Below, piece by piece: positions 49,774 to 61,078 of a stretch of 64,000 nt of DNA. The position numbers and the translations under genes are program-made. The stretch's first letter is position 1; every line of letters starts with the position of its first letter. The notes beneath the pieces were generated by a model. It had not been told where the DNA came from, searched no databases, and was given only the letters and a program-made list of their open reading frames with translations. This DNA is from Epiperipatus broadwayi (Eukaryota > Onychophora > Udeonychophora > Euonychophora > Peripatidae): NCBI GenBank assembly GCA_028023455.1, contig JAQFVV010013073.1, positions 62,001-126,000 of the forward strand. The letters run 5' to 3'.

Positions 49774-49945
49774 GAAGATGATGATCTGGACCAACTGATT
49801 AGTGCTGGTTCAGCACGAAATACATGTATTGGAGATCATTTATCTTTTTCACATATATGTGGTCATGTGTATTGATTATATTGGATGGGGTGGATGATGT
49901 AAGGAGCTTGAAAATCTGAGTTCGAATCCCCTTTATATATGTATA
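49739..49945 (+). repeat. Family A repeat, 3' half
   Basis: TA and GT runs lead into the core GATCTGGACCAACTGATTAG with GGTTCAGCACGAAATACATG, then TTTATCTTTTTCACATATAT and the end GCTTGAAAATCTGAG followed by TTCGAATCCCC. The end is a good B-box match. Confidence 0.68.
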
Positions 49946-50029
49946 TCAATTCAACATTCTACAATATAAAAAAAATATTTAATATTAGTAAATAGTATTA
50001 CCAGCAATGAAAGTGAAACATCAAGATGT

Positions 50030-50265
50030 ATAATGTGTTAATATATAGGGTATATGAGCACAGACTTTCACACGACCCACCACTCTCCACTCTATTTCAT
50101 AACACCCATACACTTGAACACATACATGTCGAAAAGATAAACAATCACCAATACACATATTTCATGCTAAACCAGCAATCAGCAGTTGGTCCAGATTATC
50201 ATCTCCACACATATATGCAATAAGTGCTCAGATATATATTAAGATAGCCAATTTTCATACTTTAA
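50030..50265 (-). repeat. Family B repeat, 3' half
   Basis: TTTCACACGACCCACCACTC, ACATGTCGAAAAGATAAACA, core TTTCATGCTAAACCAGCAAT with CAGTTGGTCCAGATTATCAT, closely matching the copy at 34.4 kb. Confidence 0.68.
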
Positions 50266-50500
50266 TAATGCAAAAAAATAAAAGAAATTCATTAAATGAA
50301 GCGAGTAAATCTTATTTTAAATAATGCCTATTTGTTTTGTAGTTAATATTTTTAGGGCTTTATATGAACTTTATACTGCCATAATTACAATTTATATAAT
50401 CTCTTAGGTCTTAATATTTTTTAAATGTTCAATGTCATTTTATAGAAAAGAAATTCAAGGTCATTTCATCGAAAAGAAAATAACGATTAATAATAATAAT

Positions 50501-51025
50501 AGGTTAGCAAAAATTAACAACAGTATTTTGATTAGATCATTAAGTCAGATAAAAATAATGAACGAAATTAATCATTAATTTAAATATGGATGGATTTTTT
50601 TATTTATAAAAATAACTTGTCAAAATTTTTGAAAGTTTTTTAATAGATATACTATTTTATTATGGATCTGAGACATGAATCTTTAACAAAAAAGGAATGC
50701 AAATATTTCAGTTATCACAATGAAGTATAGAAATATATATTAACAGCAGCAATGAAAGATAAAGATAAAATACATTAGCAATAAAACAAAAAGATACCAT
50801 AAATGTTAAATAAAGATATGCTGTATATAGTTTTAAAAGATATGATAATAGATGAACTGTTTGTTCTTAAGCAGGATTCCATGATATTGTATATCTACAA
50901 ACGCAGTATATAATATAAATGGATGAAGTGGATAATTTTCTGGAATAATAGAAGATAAGTTATGAAACAAAGAAACTAAATTAAACATGAGACTTTCATC
51001 CTGACTTTAATTACTAATGGTGGAA
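50501..51025 (+). pseudogene. RTE LINE 3' fragment (copy 5)
   Basis: Starts in the region matching GAAATTAATCATTAATTTAA and ATAACTTG of the RTE after the catalytic motif. It includes TATTATGGATCTGAGACATG, and ends with GACTTTCATCCTGACTTTAA, the counterpart of the last codons of the RTE ORF. Multiple frameshifts and a missing ATG tail indicate an old copy. Confidence 0.65.
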
Positions 51026-51879
51026 AATCCATATTGATTTCTTGGTGAACAACTGAAATAACTGAGATTGTTAAGTAGAATGCTTCATGATAAAATGTTG
51101 TAAATTAATAATGTATTATTTACATAATTAGTTATGTTCTATATATATATACTTAAACTGGTGAGATTTATATAAAAAAAAATCAATTAAATACCTACTG
51201 AATTAAAATATATCTGTGTATTTTTTCATTAATCATGTAAAAGATAATACATTAATAAATAAATTTATAAGGTAAACAACATCTTTTTTAAAGATATATT
51301 AATGGCAAATTAATGATAATTTCTATTTATCTTGAAATATAATTATGTGTATGCTTGTTAACTAAAAAGAGTTCATACTTTAAAATAAAACAATTAAAAA
51401 GTGTTTAATATAAATAGGATTTAAGATTATCATAATTTATGGTTAGTGATGATGAGGCTTAGGATAGCAGATGAAGGATTTTTTTTTCAAACTAACCCTT
51501 TAAATCTTGTATTGGCAATTTACAATTTAGAATTTGTTAGCTTGTATAATATTTTAGTTAAATAATAATAGAATGTTTAAATATGCATATTGGTTAATGT
51601 AAAATAATTCACTAAGAATTTAACTTTATTGCATTAGTAACTAAACCTACATTTATTAATGCAAATTCATTTCAAATTAGATATAGTTAAATCTATTGAT
51701 CTTTTTCCAGTGTAAAATTTAATATATTGCTCATTATATATAATTACTTCATACATACACATCATAGCTTTCATGTTTATAACACAACCAAGTAAATATC
51801 TCATCATCAATTGTCATCTATTTTCTATGTTACTGTAATATGTTTTTGACAACAGATAATGAAATTTTCTAGTTAGTTA
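51026..51879. other. AT-rich sequence, no gene seen
   Basis: Nothing recognised. Confidence 0.35.
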
Positions 51880-52291
51880 ATGAAAAAACTTGTTTAGCCT
51901 CAAGGAGTATCAATTACTAGTAATTGATAATTTCTTGGCAGCATCAAAATCTTAAAATGTTATCTCTGTTTATATAGATTTGAGCTCATTGCTATTCTTC
52001 ATTATAATGCCAATTCATGAAAATATTTAATTTAACTTCTGGAGAAACTTAAAATATTCTTTTCAGAATGTCAAGAAAGATGTTATTCTTTCACATTCTC
52101 ATACATATAAAAATAGATTTCTGGATAAAAGATCTACTATAAGTTAATTGCAAAACGTGTTTAGTCTCAAGAATTGTCAATTAATAATAATTGATAATTT
52201 CTTGGTAACATCAAAAACTAAAAATATTACCTCTCTTTACATGAATATGTCATTTCTATTCTTTATTATAATAACAATTATGAAAATGTTT

Positions 52292-52295
<4 letters not shown>
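51880..52295 (+). repeat. Family D repeat, about 1.5 tandem units
   Basis: AAAAACTTGTTTAGCCTCAA, TTGATAATTTCTTGGCAGCA, TTATCTCTGTTTATATAGAT and TTCATTATAATGCCAATTCA form unit 1. The same order restarts at 52150 (CAAAACGTGTTTAGTCTCAA, TTGATAATTTCTTGGTAACA, TTCTTTATTATAATAACAAT), about 270 bp later. It ends in TA-rich sequence. Confidence 0.68.
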
Positions 52296-52344
<49 letters not shown>

Positions 52345-52371
52345 ATATTTTATATATATATATATATATTC
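52296..52371. repeat. Interrupted (TA)n microsatellite
   Basis: TA runs separated by AATA and TTTT interruptions at the end of the family D tandem. Confidence 0.85.
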
Positions 52372-53296
52372 CACATGAATAACTAACTGGTCATGTAGCA
52401 ATTGGAATAGCACTAGATTTTTAACATTGTATAGACAACATCTTTGCCAAATTTAATCTAATGGTTATTTAAATGAACCACTGTATATATACATTATCTA
52501 TTAAAATAAACATTTTCTATTATGCAGAATATTTTACATATCACATTTCTTTAAAATATTTTCTAAGATAATTTTTATAATGAAAACCATACTCATGTTT
52601 ATCATGAAATATCCTTTTTATAAAATCTTGTGCTGTTTATTTGGTAACACATCTAGTCCAATAATGCATGATTTTACAGTAGTGGATTTTATATTATCAC
52701 TTTCAGCAAGTTGTAAAACCTTTTTTTTTTTAAAAAAAAAAATGTTATGATGAATCTTTAAGTAAAATTTTTTTAATACTTTTATATTGCATCAATAGGA
52801 TATCTATGACTCCCTAAAGTATACAAAATTAGGTAAAATAACAACTCTAAATACAGCTAATTTAGTTATGGTAATTACTTTCTTGTGATGAAATACTCTA
52901 TTTTTTAACTCGTTAAAAGCAAGAACAGCAAATTGGTATCTGTGCTGCACATCATTATCTAAGTCCACTTTTATACTATATAAGTTTCTAATGAATTTAA
53001 ATTGATCTACTTTATTAAGATGATAACTATCTGAGCTAAATTAAATTGCTGAGGAGTTACAGAATTAGAAATTTTTAAATCTTAATTATTATACAATAAA
53101 GAATGAAACTGTTGGTTTCAAAACACTAAGTATATTCTGTAAATCATTTTTGAACTGGCAGAAATAGCAGGTATTTGCATACTGTGAATCTAGAATTTAA
53201 GAAAATAAAGTATTTGTTTTTTTTGCTGCTGTAAGATGTGTTTTATTATGTGGAAAGAATCAGATGTCAGATTTAAGAAATTTTTTTCTTCTAATC
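52372..53296. other. AT-rich sequence, no gene seen
   Basis: Some plus-strand and minus-strand short frames but no motif. Nothing recognised. Confidence 0.35.
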
Positions 53297-53306
53297 ATCA
53301 TCATCA

Positions 53307-55577
53307 TCAACCATTATCAATCCACTGCAGGATGAAGGTCTCTCCAAGTTTAATCCATCTTCTCCGATCTTTAGCTTCTCTTCTCCACAACACCCCTGCA
53401 CATTTTCTTATTTCATCCATCCATCTCACATGTGGTCTCTTTCTGGGTCTTTTACAATCTCTTGGAATCCAGTTTAAAATTTCAATTGTCCATCTATTAT
53501 CATCTCTTCTAGCAATATGTCCAGCCCAACTCCATTTCAATCTTTTAATTTTTTCAATAAGGTCAGTAACACCTGTTTGTTGTCTTACCCATACATTGCG
53601 TTTTCGATCTCTTCTTGTTACTCCCAACATACACCTCTCCATACTTCTTTGAGTGGTCTGAAGTCTCTGTATTGCCCTTCTATTAAGTGTCCAAGTCTCA
53701 GATCCATAAGTAAGAACTGGTAAAACACATTTGTTAAAAACTATCCTTTTCAAACACATAGGCATATTTCCTTTTAGTATCAAGTTATTTCTACCAAAAG
53801 CACTCCAAACAAGTTTAATTCTATGATTAATTTCCTCCATTATGTTTCCATCTGCATTAATAATCTGACCAAGGTATTTGTAACTGTTAACTTCTTCTAA
53901 TTCTTCATAATCAATCTTTATTTTCATATTTTGAGCAAATCGATTAAACATTACTTTAGTCTTTTTAACATTTATCTTTAGTCCTACTTTTCTACTTTCA
54001 TCTGTTAACTCCTGCAACATTCCCTGCAGATCTGAAGCATTATTTGCAAAAACAACTACATTATCTGCGAAATCTAAATGACTTAAATACTCTCCATTTA
54101 CTTTCACTCCTTTAGTTTCCCATTTTAATCCACAAAATACTTCTTGCAGCACTGCTGTAAAGAGTTTTGGAGATATGGAGTGACCTTGTCTTACACCTTT
54201 CTCAATGTTGATTTTTCCAGTATCATTATGTAATCTAATTGTTGCTGTTGCATTTTTATAAATATTCTTTAAAATATGACAATATCCTGGATCTATACCT
54301 TGATGATCCAATGCTTTAATCACTGAAGAAATGTGTATAGAATCAAATGCCTTTTCATAATCTATAAATCCAAAACATAAAGACAACTCATATTCGTTTG
54401 TCCTTTCTATGACTTCTCTCAATACCTGGATATGATCTATTGTACTAAAACCACTTTTAAATTCAGCTTGTTCTCTTGGTTGGTGGAAATCCAAAGTTCT
54501 CTGTAGACGAGTTGTAATTATCTTGGTAAAAATTTTATATAAAACTGATAAAAGGCTGATAGGTCTGTAATTTCTAATATCTTCTTTATCACCTTTTTTA
54601 AATATTAATATTATTACTGCATTCTTCCAATCTTCCGGTACATCTTTATCATTTAGACATTTGGTATATAACTTTGCTAAAATTGTTTCTATTTCTTCAC
54701 CTGCTTCTTTTAATATATCAATTATAATTCCATCATTTCCTGGAGCCTTTCCTTTCTTCATACACTTACTTGCATGTCTCACTTCTTCATTTAAGATTCT
54801 GGGCAATTCGGAAGATGTAATAGATATAGGAGGTACTTGTTCTTTATTACTATATAATTCTTGTTAAAAATCTTCTACCAATTTCGTGATGTCATCTCTC
54901 TTTTTAGTAATAATTCCATCTTTTTTTCTTATTGCAGATATAAATTTTCTACCAATACCAAAATGTTGTTTAACATTTTTGAGACTTTTATTTTCTTCTA
55001 CAGCTTTCCTTGCTATTTCACAGTTATACTTTCTTATATCATTTTCAACTCTTTTCCATACCATTTTACAAAATTTGAGATATTCAATTCTTTTTAATAC
55101 ATCATTTTTGTATATCTTCATATTCCTTCTTTTCTTCATAAATTCTCTAGTCTCAGTAGAAATTTTATTAGTCAATTGCTGCTTTTTTCTACCAGCTATG
55201 TTTGTTGCAGTTTTTAAAAGTGTATCAGTTATTTTCATATTAATTTCATTCAAATCTGTATCATGTTCAAAATCTCCTAACACTTGAAACCTATTTGTAA
55301 GTTCTAATTTAAATTCATTAGAATGTTACTGAAGATTAGGAATATCAACTGTAAATATTGTTTTTCTTAATAATTTTTGTCTCTCTAGTTTTACATTAGC
55401 ACGTAACTTACATCTTACTAATCGATGATCACTTCCTGTGTTAAATTTATTAAGAACATTACAATCTTGAAATATGTATTTTCTGTTAGTCAAAATATAA
55501 TCCAATTCTGCTGTACCTTCATTTGGATGCTTCCATTTCCATTTCCTTTTAACATTTTTCTCAAAAAATGAATTCAT
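53307..55577 (-). pseudogene. RTE second frame: end of endonuclease, linker and reverse transcriptase
   Basis: One frame from 55577 to 53307, interrupted by TAA at 55326-55328 and TAA at 54864-54866 (copy 2 has a Tyr codon at the second site). It opens with MNSFFEKNVKRKW and the endonuclease end (ELDYIL at 24-29, SDHRLV at 49-54). A basic linker follows at 54864-55283, then the RT from 54806 (499 codons): YRPISLLSVLYKIFTKII at 80-97, DYEKAFDSI at 149-157, GVRQGHSISPKLF at 204-216, and motif C as FADN at 246-249 instead of FADD. The C-terminal region has TDLIEKIKRLKWSWAGHIAR and ends at WIDNG. The stops and the lost catalytic Asp make this copy inactive. Such sequences are often mis-annotated as craniofacial development protein 2. 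Confidence 0.88.
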
Positions 55578-56263
55578 AATATAAAGTTTTCTTTTTCTGC
55601 AAACTCCACAAGTCTATGTCCTCTCTCATTTCTATTACCATAACCAAAATTACCTACAGCAATTTTATCTTTCATTTGTCTATCAATTCTAGCATTAAAG
55701 TCTCCCATAACAATTTTAAAATGCTGTTTACTCTGATCAAAAGCCTTTTGTACATCCATATAAAAATCTTCTACTACTTCATCACTATGAAAACTTGTTG
55801 GGGCATAAACCTGAATTATCTGCATTTGGTATCTGCTATTCAGTTGTATAACTAATCTTGCCACTCTGTCCGATACACCATCAATCTCCACAATATTGTT
55901 CTTCCACTTTTTATTTATAATGAATCCTACTCCACTTGTATTTCCAATATGTGTGCCTTTATAATAGAGTATATGTCCACTTTTTAAATCAATTGTTTCT
56001 TCTCCTTTTCTTCTAACTTCACAAAGTCCAAGAATGTCCCATTTAATATAAGACAGTTCTTCTTCTAATTCTTGCAATCTTCCTTCACTTGAAAGTGATC
56101 TGCAGTTGTAAGTACCTAAATAAAAAGTCGTCATCAAATGGCAGCCTGGGTCCGCAATCAGGGGATTCTTAGCACCCTCCACCTTCAGCCACCAACCGCT
56201 GCCTTGGTTGGTGACTTTACAGCCTCTTGGGAATAAAGGCCATGCTTTATTTTTGTCTGTCAT
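55574..56263 (-). CDS. RTE endonuclease (exonuclease-endonuclease-phosphatase fold), N-terminal part
   Basis: A 229-codon frame from the ATG at 56263. After a basic leader of about 45 residues it carries TYNCRSL at 51-57, the catalytic Glu region GLCEVRRKGE (Glu 82), GVGFIINKKW at 111-120, QVYAPTSFHSDE at about 151-162, and GDFNARID at 187-194. These are the first motifs of the apurinic-type endonuclease of non-LTR elements. The closing motif SDHRLV is not in this frame but in the next one. The stop TGA (55574-55576) overlaps the ATG of that frame. The protein would nick target DNA to prime reverse transcription. The start is supported by the same ATG context in copy 2 (58618-58620). Confidence 0.85.
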   Translation of the reverse strand: MTDKNKAWPLFPRGCKVTNQGSGWWLKVEGAKNPLIADPGCHLMTTFYLGTYNCRSLSSEGRLQELEEELSYIKWDILGLCEVRRKGEETIDLKSGHILYYKGTHIGNTSGVGFIINKKWKNNIVEIDGVSDRVARLVIQLNSRYQMQIIQVYAPTSFHSDEVVEDFYMDVQKAFDQSKQHFKIVMGDFNARIDRQMKDKIAVGNFGYGNRNERGHRLVEFAEKENFIL

Positions 56264-56592
56264 AATTGTATATATGTATTGGAAAAATATTTATCATTTA
56301 CACAAACATTCATTCTGCCTTATCAGGCACTGAGAAGAAAGACCATGTTGTTTCTTGATCTTAAACTCAGAGGTAAAAAGCCAATAAACTCACCACGCTG
56401 GCTAATGCGTGTTGGTGAGCAGCCCATCCATGTTCGTATACTATATGAATAATCACATAGTAATAACAGCTGCAACGACAAGAACGTATGGAGTGGACAT
56501 TAGGAATTTGCCCTGCTTGGTTCCTTTAAGGCCTCCAAGAGGAATCAAAGGGTCTCCTTTCAGTTAATAGCAAACTCCTTTCTGCTGCCTTT
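56264..56592 (-). promoter_or_regulatory. RTE 5' untranslated region, copy 1
   Basis: The region reads on the minus strand from GGCAGCAGAAAGGAGTTTGC through GGAGACCCTTTGATTCCTCT to the ATG. It is conserved with copy 2 despite being non-coding, so it belongs to the element and probably contains its internal promoter. I cannot point to promoter elements. Confidence 0.65.
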
Positions 56593-57859
56593 CTTCTAAT
56601 AATTATACTAAAGTAATTATATTTTGTATTAATGTGATCTTAGTTACAATAATGTTCAAGAAATTTATTTTTTACATAAATTTCAGTTGTTAAATTGCAA
56701 AATTTGATATGTATTATTTAAAAAAAAAAAAAAGTGCTTTTATATTTTTTTTAAAAAAACTACTCCCTCCACTCCTTTTTGAAATAAAAAAAGACGTAAA
56801 ACATGAAAAGAAAAAAAAATTAAAAACATAATTGAGGGATAGTGAAAGATATGAAAAGATTTGACTTTGTCTGTATACACTTATACTTATTATATATATC
56901 TTACTAGTTTAGTTGACATTTTAAAAAAAAAAACTGTTTTAATTCTTTTTACATCTTCTTTTACTTATTTATTGCATCCCCCCCCCCCCCGTCTTTACTT
57001 AGCACTTTAAAAAAAAATTGATTTTTGATTTCTTTTTGTGGGAGTGTTAAAAATGATTCATGGAAGAATTATCATATAGGCATGTACACATTATTGGAAC
57101 ACAATTATCTTCTATTTGTTCTGTTTACAGTTTTCTAAGTATGAATCTAAAAAAATTAATAATGAGTCAACTTGAATTAAGGCTTTTTTTATTTTATTTT
57201 GCATTATCTGCATTAAAAAATAAATAAATGATTGGATGGTAATATAAAATATTTTGAATTCTAATATACCTTTAAAATTCAAGCTTAAAAAGATATAATC
57301 GAACTAATTGTTAAAAAAATAAACATCATTATCTTCGTTTTCAATCAATTTTGAAATAAATTAAATTCATAGAAATAATGCTACTTTTTTCTGATATAAT
57401 ATGCTTAAAAAATGTAAACATGAAAATCTAACAATTATTATTATATAATGCCGTTTTGTGATAAAAATTTACATCGGTGTTTGGTTGAGACCAGAAATTT
57501 ATGATTTAATGTCTGAATAAATAATCCATTTTAAGCATATGAAAAGTATGCTAAATATAACAACCGTTTGTAGAATCTGTACACTGACCAAATTTCAGTG
57601 TAGTAAAAATAATACTCCTTTTGACAAATTAAATTTATTGCTGAATGAAAATCAAGGCACAATATTGCATTATGCAAATTCAAAAATTCAATTAAGTTGT
57701 TTGTTAAATCTTCATAGAAATGTAACAATCCAATGAGATAGTGAACTAAGTATATTATTAAGCTCTCAATCAGGAAGAGTTATTAATTCAAAGATAATTC
57801 TAAATATCAGATTCATTAATATATGAGTATATAATAATTTCCTTATTTATGAATAAAGA
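56593..57859. other. Spacer between the two RTE elements, no gene seen
   Basis: A/T-rich with several A runs and a poly-C run of 12 at about 56979-56990. The remaining bases up to 58295 hold a tandem duplication and nothing else recognised. Confidence 0.4.
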
Positions 57860-58029
57860 ACATTTCTTCTTACAATCATGATTATTATGAACATATTGAT
57901 CTTTATTCATAATCTTTATTCTCCAGATGTGTTTAATTATCATTACATTTCTTCTTACAATCATGATTATTATGAACATGTTGATCTTTATTCATAATCT
58001 TTATTCTCCAGATGTGTTTAATTATCATT
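57860..58029. repeat. Tandem duplication, 2 x 85 bp
   Basis: The stretch ACATTTCTTCTTACAATCAT to GTGTTTAATTATCATT recurs 85 bp later (second copy from 57945) with one visible mismatch (ACATATTG versus ACATGTTG). Confidence 0.9.
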
Positions 58030-58617
58030 TTACTAAACAAATTTGAATGAAATGTTTATCTGAAAGTTACAAAAATTTTGATGTAATACTTAATTTATTG
58101 AAAAAAATAATTTAAATTCTATTATACAATTGAAACTAACATTACACATTTTTAAATTAATATATAATGTAGTTATAAATCTAGATATTTAAACAAACCA
58201 AATTATGGAAAATAATCATCATTATAATGATATAAGTAGAACAACTAAATCTTAAAATTGTAAATGCAAATTTATATTTGTTACACAACCTTAGGTTGCA
58301 GAAAGAAGTTTGCTATTAACTGATAGGAGACCGTTTGATTCCTCTTGGAGGTCTTAAAAGAACCGAGCAGGGCAAATTTCTAAATGTCCACTCCAAACAT
58401 TTTTGTTGTTGCAGCTGTTATTACTATGTGATTATTCATATAGTATATGAATGTGGATGGGCTGCTCACCAACATGCATTAGCCAGTGTGATGAGTTTAT
58501 TGGCTTTTTACCTCTGAGTTTAAGATCAAGAAACACAATAGTCTTTCTTCTTAGTTGCCTGCTAAGGCAGAACAAATGTATGTGTAAATGATATTTTTCT
58601 AATAGATATATAAAATC

Positions 58618-59534
58618 ATGACAGACAAACATAAATCCTGGCCCTTAGTCCCAGGAGGCAGCAATTGGTGTCTGAAGGCAGATGGTGCTAAGAATCCTCT
58701 GATTCCATGGACCCAGGCTGCCATTTGATGATGACTTTTTATTTAAGTACTTACAACTGCAGATCATTTTCAAGCGAAGAAAAGATTACAAGAATTAGAA
58801 GAACTGTCTTATATTAAATATGATATTATTGGACTTTGTGAAGTTAGAAGAAAAGGTGACCAGACAAGTGATTTAAAAAAAGGACATGTACTCTACTATA
58901 AAGGCACAAATATTGGAAATACAAGTGGAGTAGAATTCATTATAAATAAAAGGTGGAAGAACAACATTGTGGATATTGATGGTGTATCAGACAGAGTGGT
59001 AAGATTAGTTATACAACTTAATAGCAGATACCAAATGCAGATAATTCAGGTTTATGCCTGAACAAGTTATCATAGTGATGAAGTAGTAGAAGATTTTTAT
59101 ATGGATGTACAAAGGCTTTTGATCAGAGTAAACATTTTAAAATTGTCATGGGAGACTTTAATGCTAGAATTGGCAAACAAATGAGAGATGAAAGTGCTGT
59201 AGGTAATTTTTGGTTATGGTAATAGAAATGAGAGAGGACATAGACTTGTGGAATTTGCAGAAACGAAAAACTTTATATTATGAATTCTTTTTTTGAAAAA
59301 GATGTTAAAAAGAAATGGACATGGAAGCATCCAAATGAAGGTACAGCAGAATTGGATTATCTTTTGACTAACAAAAAATACATATTTCAAGATTGTAATG
59401 TTCTTAATAAATTTAACACAGGAAATGATCATCGATTAGTAAGATGTAAGATACATATTAAGGTGAAACTAGAGAGACAAAAAATATTAAGAAAAACAAT
59501 ATTTACAGTTAATATATCTAATCTTTGGAAATAA
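58618..59534 (+). pseudogene. RTE copy 2 endonuclease region
   Basis: Begins with ATGACAGACAAACATAAATC, equivalent to copy 1's start. Endonuclease pieces are legible in shifting frames: GLCEVRRKG at about 58833-58860, VYA near 59050 (followed by a TGA), and GDFNARI near 59150-59172. There is an extra T near 59205 (AATTTTTGGTTATGG). The last part is an 84-codon frame from 59280 with MNSFFEKDVKKKW, ELDYLL and NDHRLVRCK. As in copy 1, the ATG at 59280-59282 overlaps a TGA (59281-59283) of the preceding frame. Confidence 0.8.
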
Positions 59535-59601
59535 ATTGGTTTCAAGCATTAGTAGATTTTGAACATGATTCAAATATGATACACTTTTAAAAACTGCAAC
59601 A

Positions 59602-60980
59602 ATGATAGCTAGTAGAAAAAACCAGCAATTGACCAATAAAATTTCTACTGAGACTAGAGAATTTATGAAGAAAAGAAGGAATATGAAGATATACAAAAAT
59701 GATGCTATAAAAACAACTGAATACTGTGAATTTTATAAAATGGTGCAGAAAGGAGTTGAAAATGATATAAGAGAGTATAACTGTGAACTAGTAAGGAAAG
59801 AAAAAAGATGGAATTATTACTAAAAAGTGAGATAACATCATGAAATAGGTAAAAGACTTCTATCAAGAATTATATAGTAATGAAGAACAAGTACCTCCTA
59901 TATCTATTATGTCTTCTGAAATGCCTGGAATTTTAAATGAAGAAGTGAGACAAGCAATTAAATTTATGAAGAAAGGAAAGGCTCAGGTAATTTTTGAATT
60001 ATAATTGATATCTTAAAAGAATCAGGTAAAAAAATAGAAAAAAAATTACCAAAGTTATATACCAAATGTCTAAATGATAAAGGTGTACCAAATGATTGGA
60101 AGAATGCAGCATTAATAATATTAAAAAAAGGTGATAAAGAAGATAATTAGAAATTACAAACTTATCAGCTTTTTATCAATTTTATACAAAAATTTTACCA
60201 AGATAATTACAACTCATCTACAGAAAACATGGGATTTCCACCAACCAAGAGAACAAGCTGGATTTAAAAGTGGTTTCAGTACAGTAGATCATCCAGGTAT
60301 TGAGAGAAGTTATAAAAAGGACAAATGAATATGAGTTGCCATTATGCTTTGGATTTGTAGATTATGAAAAGGCATTTGATTCTATAAACATTTCTTCAGT
60401 AATTAAACCATTGGATCATCAAGGTATAGATCCAGGATATTGTCATATTTTAAAGAATATTTATAAAAATGCAACAGCAACAATTAGATTACAAAATAAT
60501 ACTGGGAAAGCCAACATTGAAAAGGGTGTAAGACAGAGTAGCTCCATATCTCCAAAACGTTTTACAACAGTGCTGCATGAAGTATTTTGCAGATTAAAAT
60601 GGGAAGCGAAAGGACTGAAAATAAATGGGGATTATTTAAGTCATTTAGATTTTGCAGATGATGTAGTTGTTTTTGCAAATAATGCTTTAGAGCTGCAGGA
60701 AATATTGCAGGAGTTATCAGATGAAAGTAGGCTAAAGCTAAATGTTAAAAAGACTAAAGTAATGTTTAATGGATTTTTTCAAAATATGAAAATAAAGATT
60801 GATCATGATGTGTTAGAAGTTAACAGTTACAAATACCTTGGTCAGATTATTAATATATATGGAAACATAATGGTTGAAATAAATCATAGAATTAAACTTG
60901 ATTGGAGTGTGTTTGGTAAAAATAACTTGATACTAAAAGGAAATATGCCTATGTGTTTAAAAAGAAAGGTTTTTAATTAA
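59602..60980 (+). pseudogene. RTE copy 2 linker and reverse transcriptase
   Basis: Linker frame (59602-59823) is basic: TREFMKKRRNMKIYKND. RT pieces follow in different frames: FTKIITTHLQKTWDFHQPRE (60194-60253) and REQAGFKSGFSTVDH. The longest piece, 226 codons from 60300, contains GFVDYEKAFDSI, GVRQSSSISPKRF and LDFADDVVVFANN with the catalytic FADD intact (about 60650-60670). Frame changes at about 60150 and 60290 and the stop TAA at 60978-60980 prevent full-length translation. Confidence 0.85.
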
Positions 60981-61078
60981 TGTGTTTTACCAGTTCTTAC
61001 TTATGGATCTGAGACTTGGACACTTAATAGAAGAACAATACAGAGATTTCAGACCACTCAAAGAAGTATGGAGAGATG

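Larger units (their letters stand above)
53297..56592 (-). mobile_element. RTE-type LINE, essentially full length (copy 1)
   Basis: The element reads on the minus strand. A 5' untranslated region of about 330 bp (56264-56592) is clearly shared with copy 2. Next come an endonuclease frame (55574-56263), an overlapping second frame carrying the rest of the endonuclease and the reverse transcriptase (53307-55577), and a tail of ATGATGATG units at about 53297-53308. Short 3' trinucleotide tails and an EN-RT-only protein are characteristic of the RTE clade. There is no ORF1-type RNA-binding protein upstream. The coding part is broken only by two stops and by the frame change at 55574-55577. Confidence 0.9.

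Noticed and set aside
53236-53652. 138-codon plus-strand frame with apparent low-complexity hydrophobic content
   Set aside because: It is antisense to the conserved C-terminal region of RTE copy 1; the sense strand carries the protein signatures.
54886-55287. 133-codon plus-strand hydrophobic frame resembling a membrane protein
   Set aside because: It is antisense to the Lys/Arg-rich RTE linker; complementing AAA-rich codons yields Phe/Leu-rich frames.
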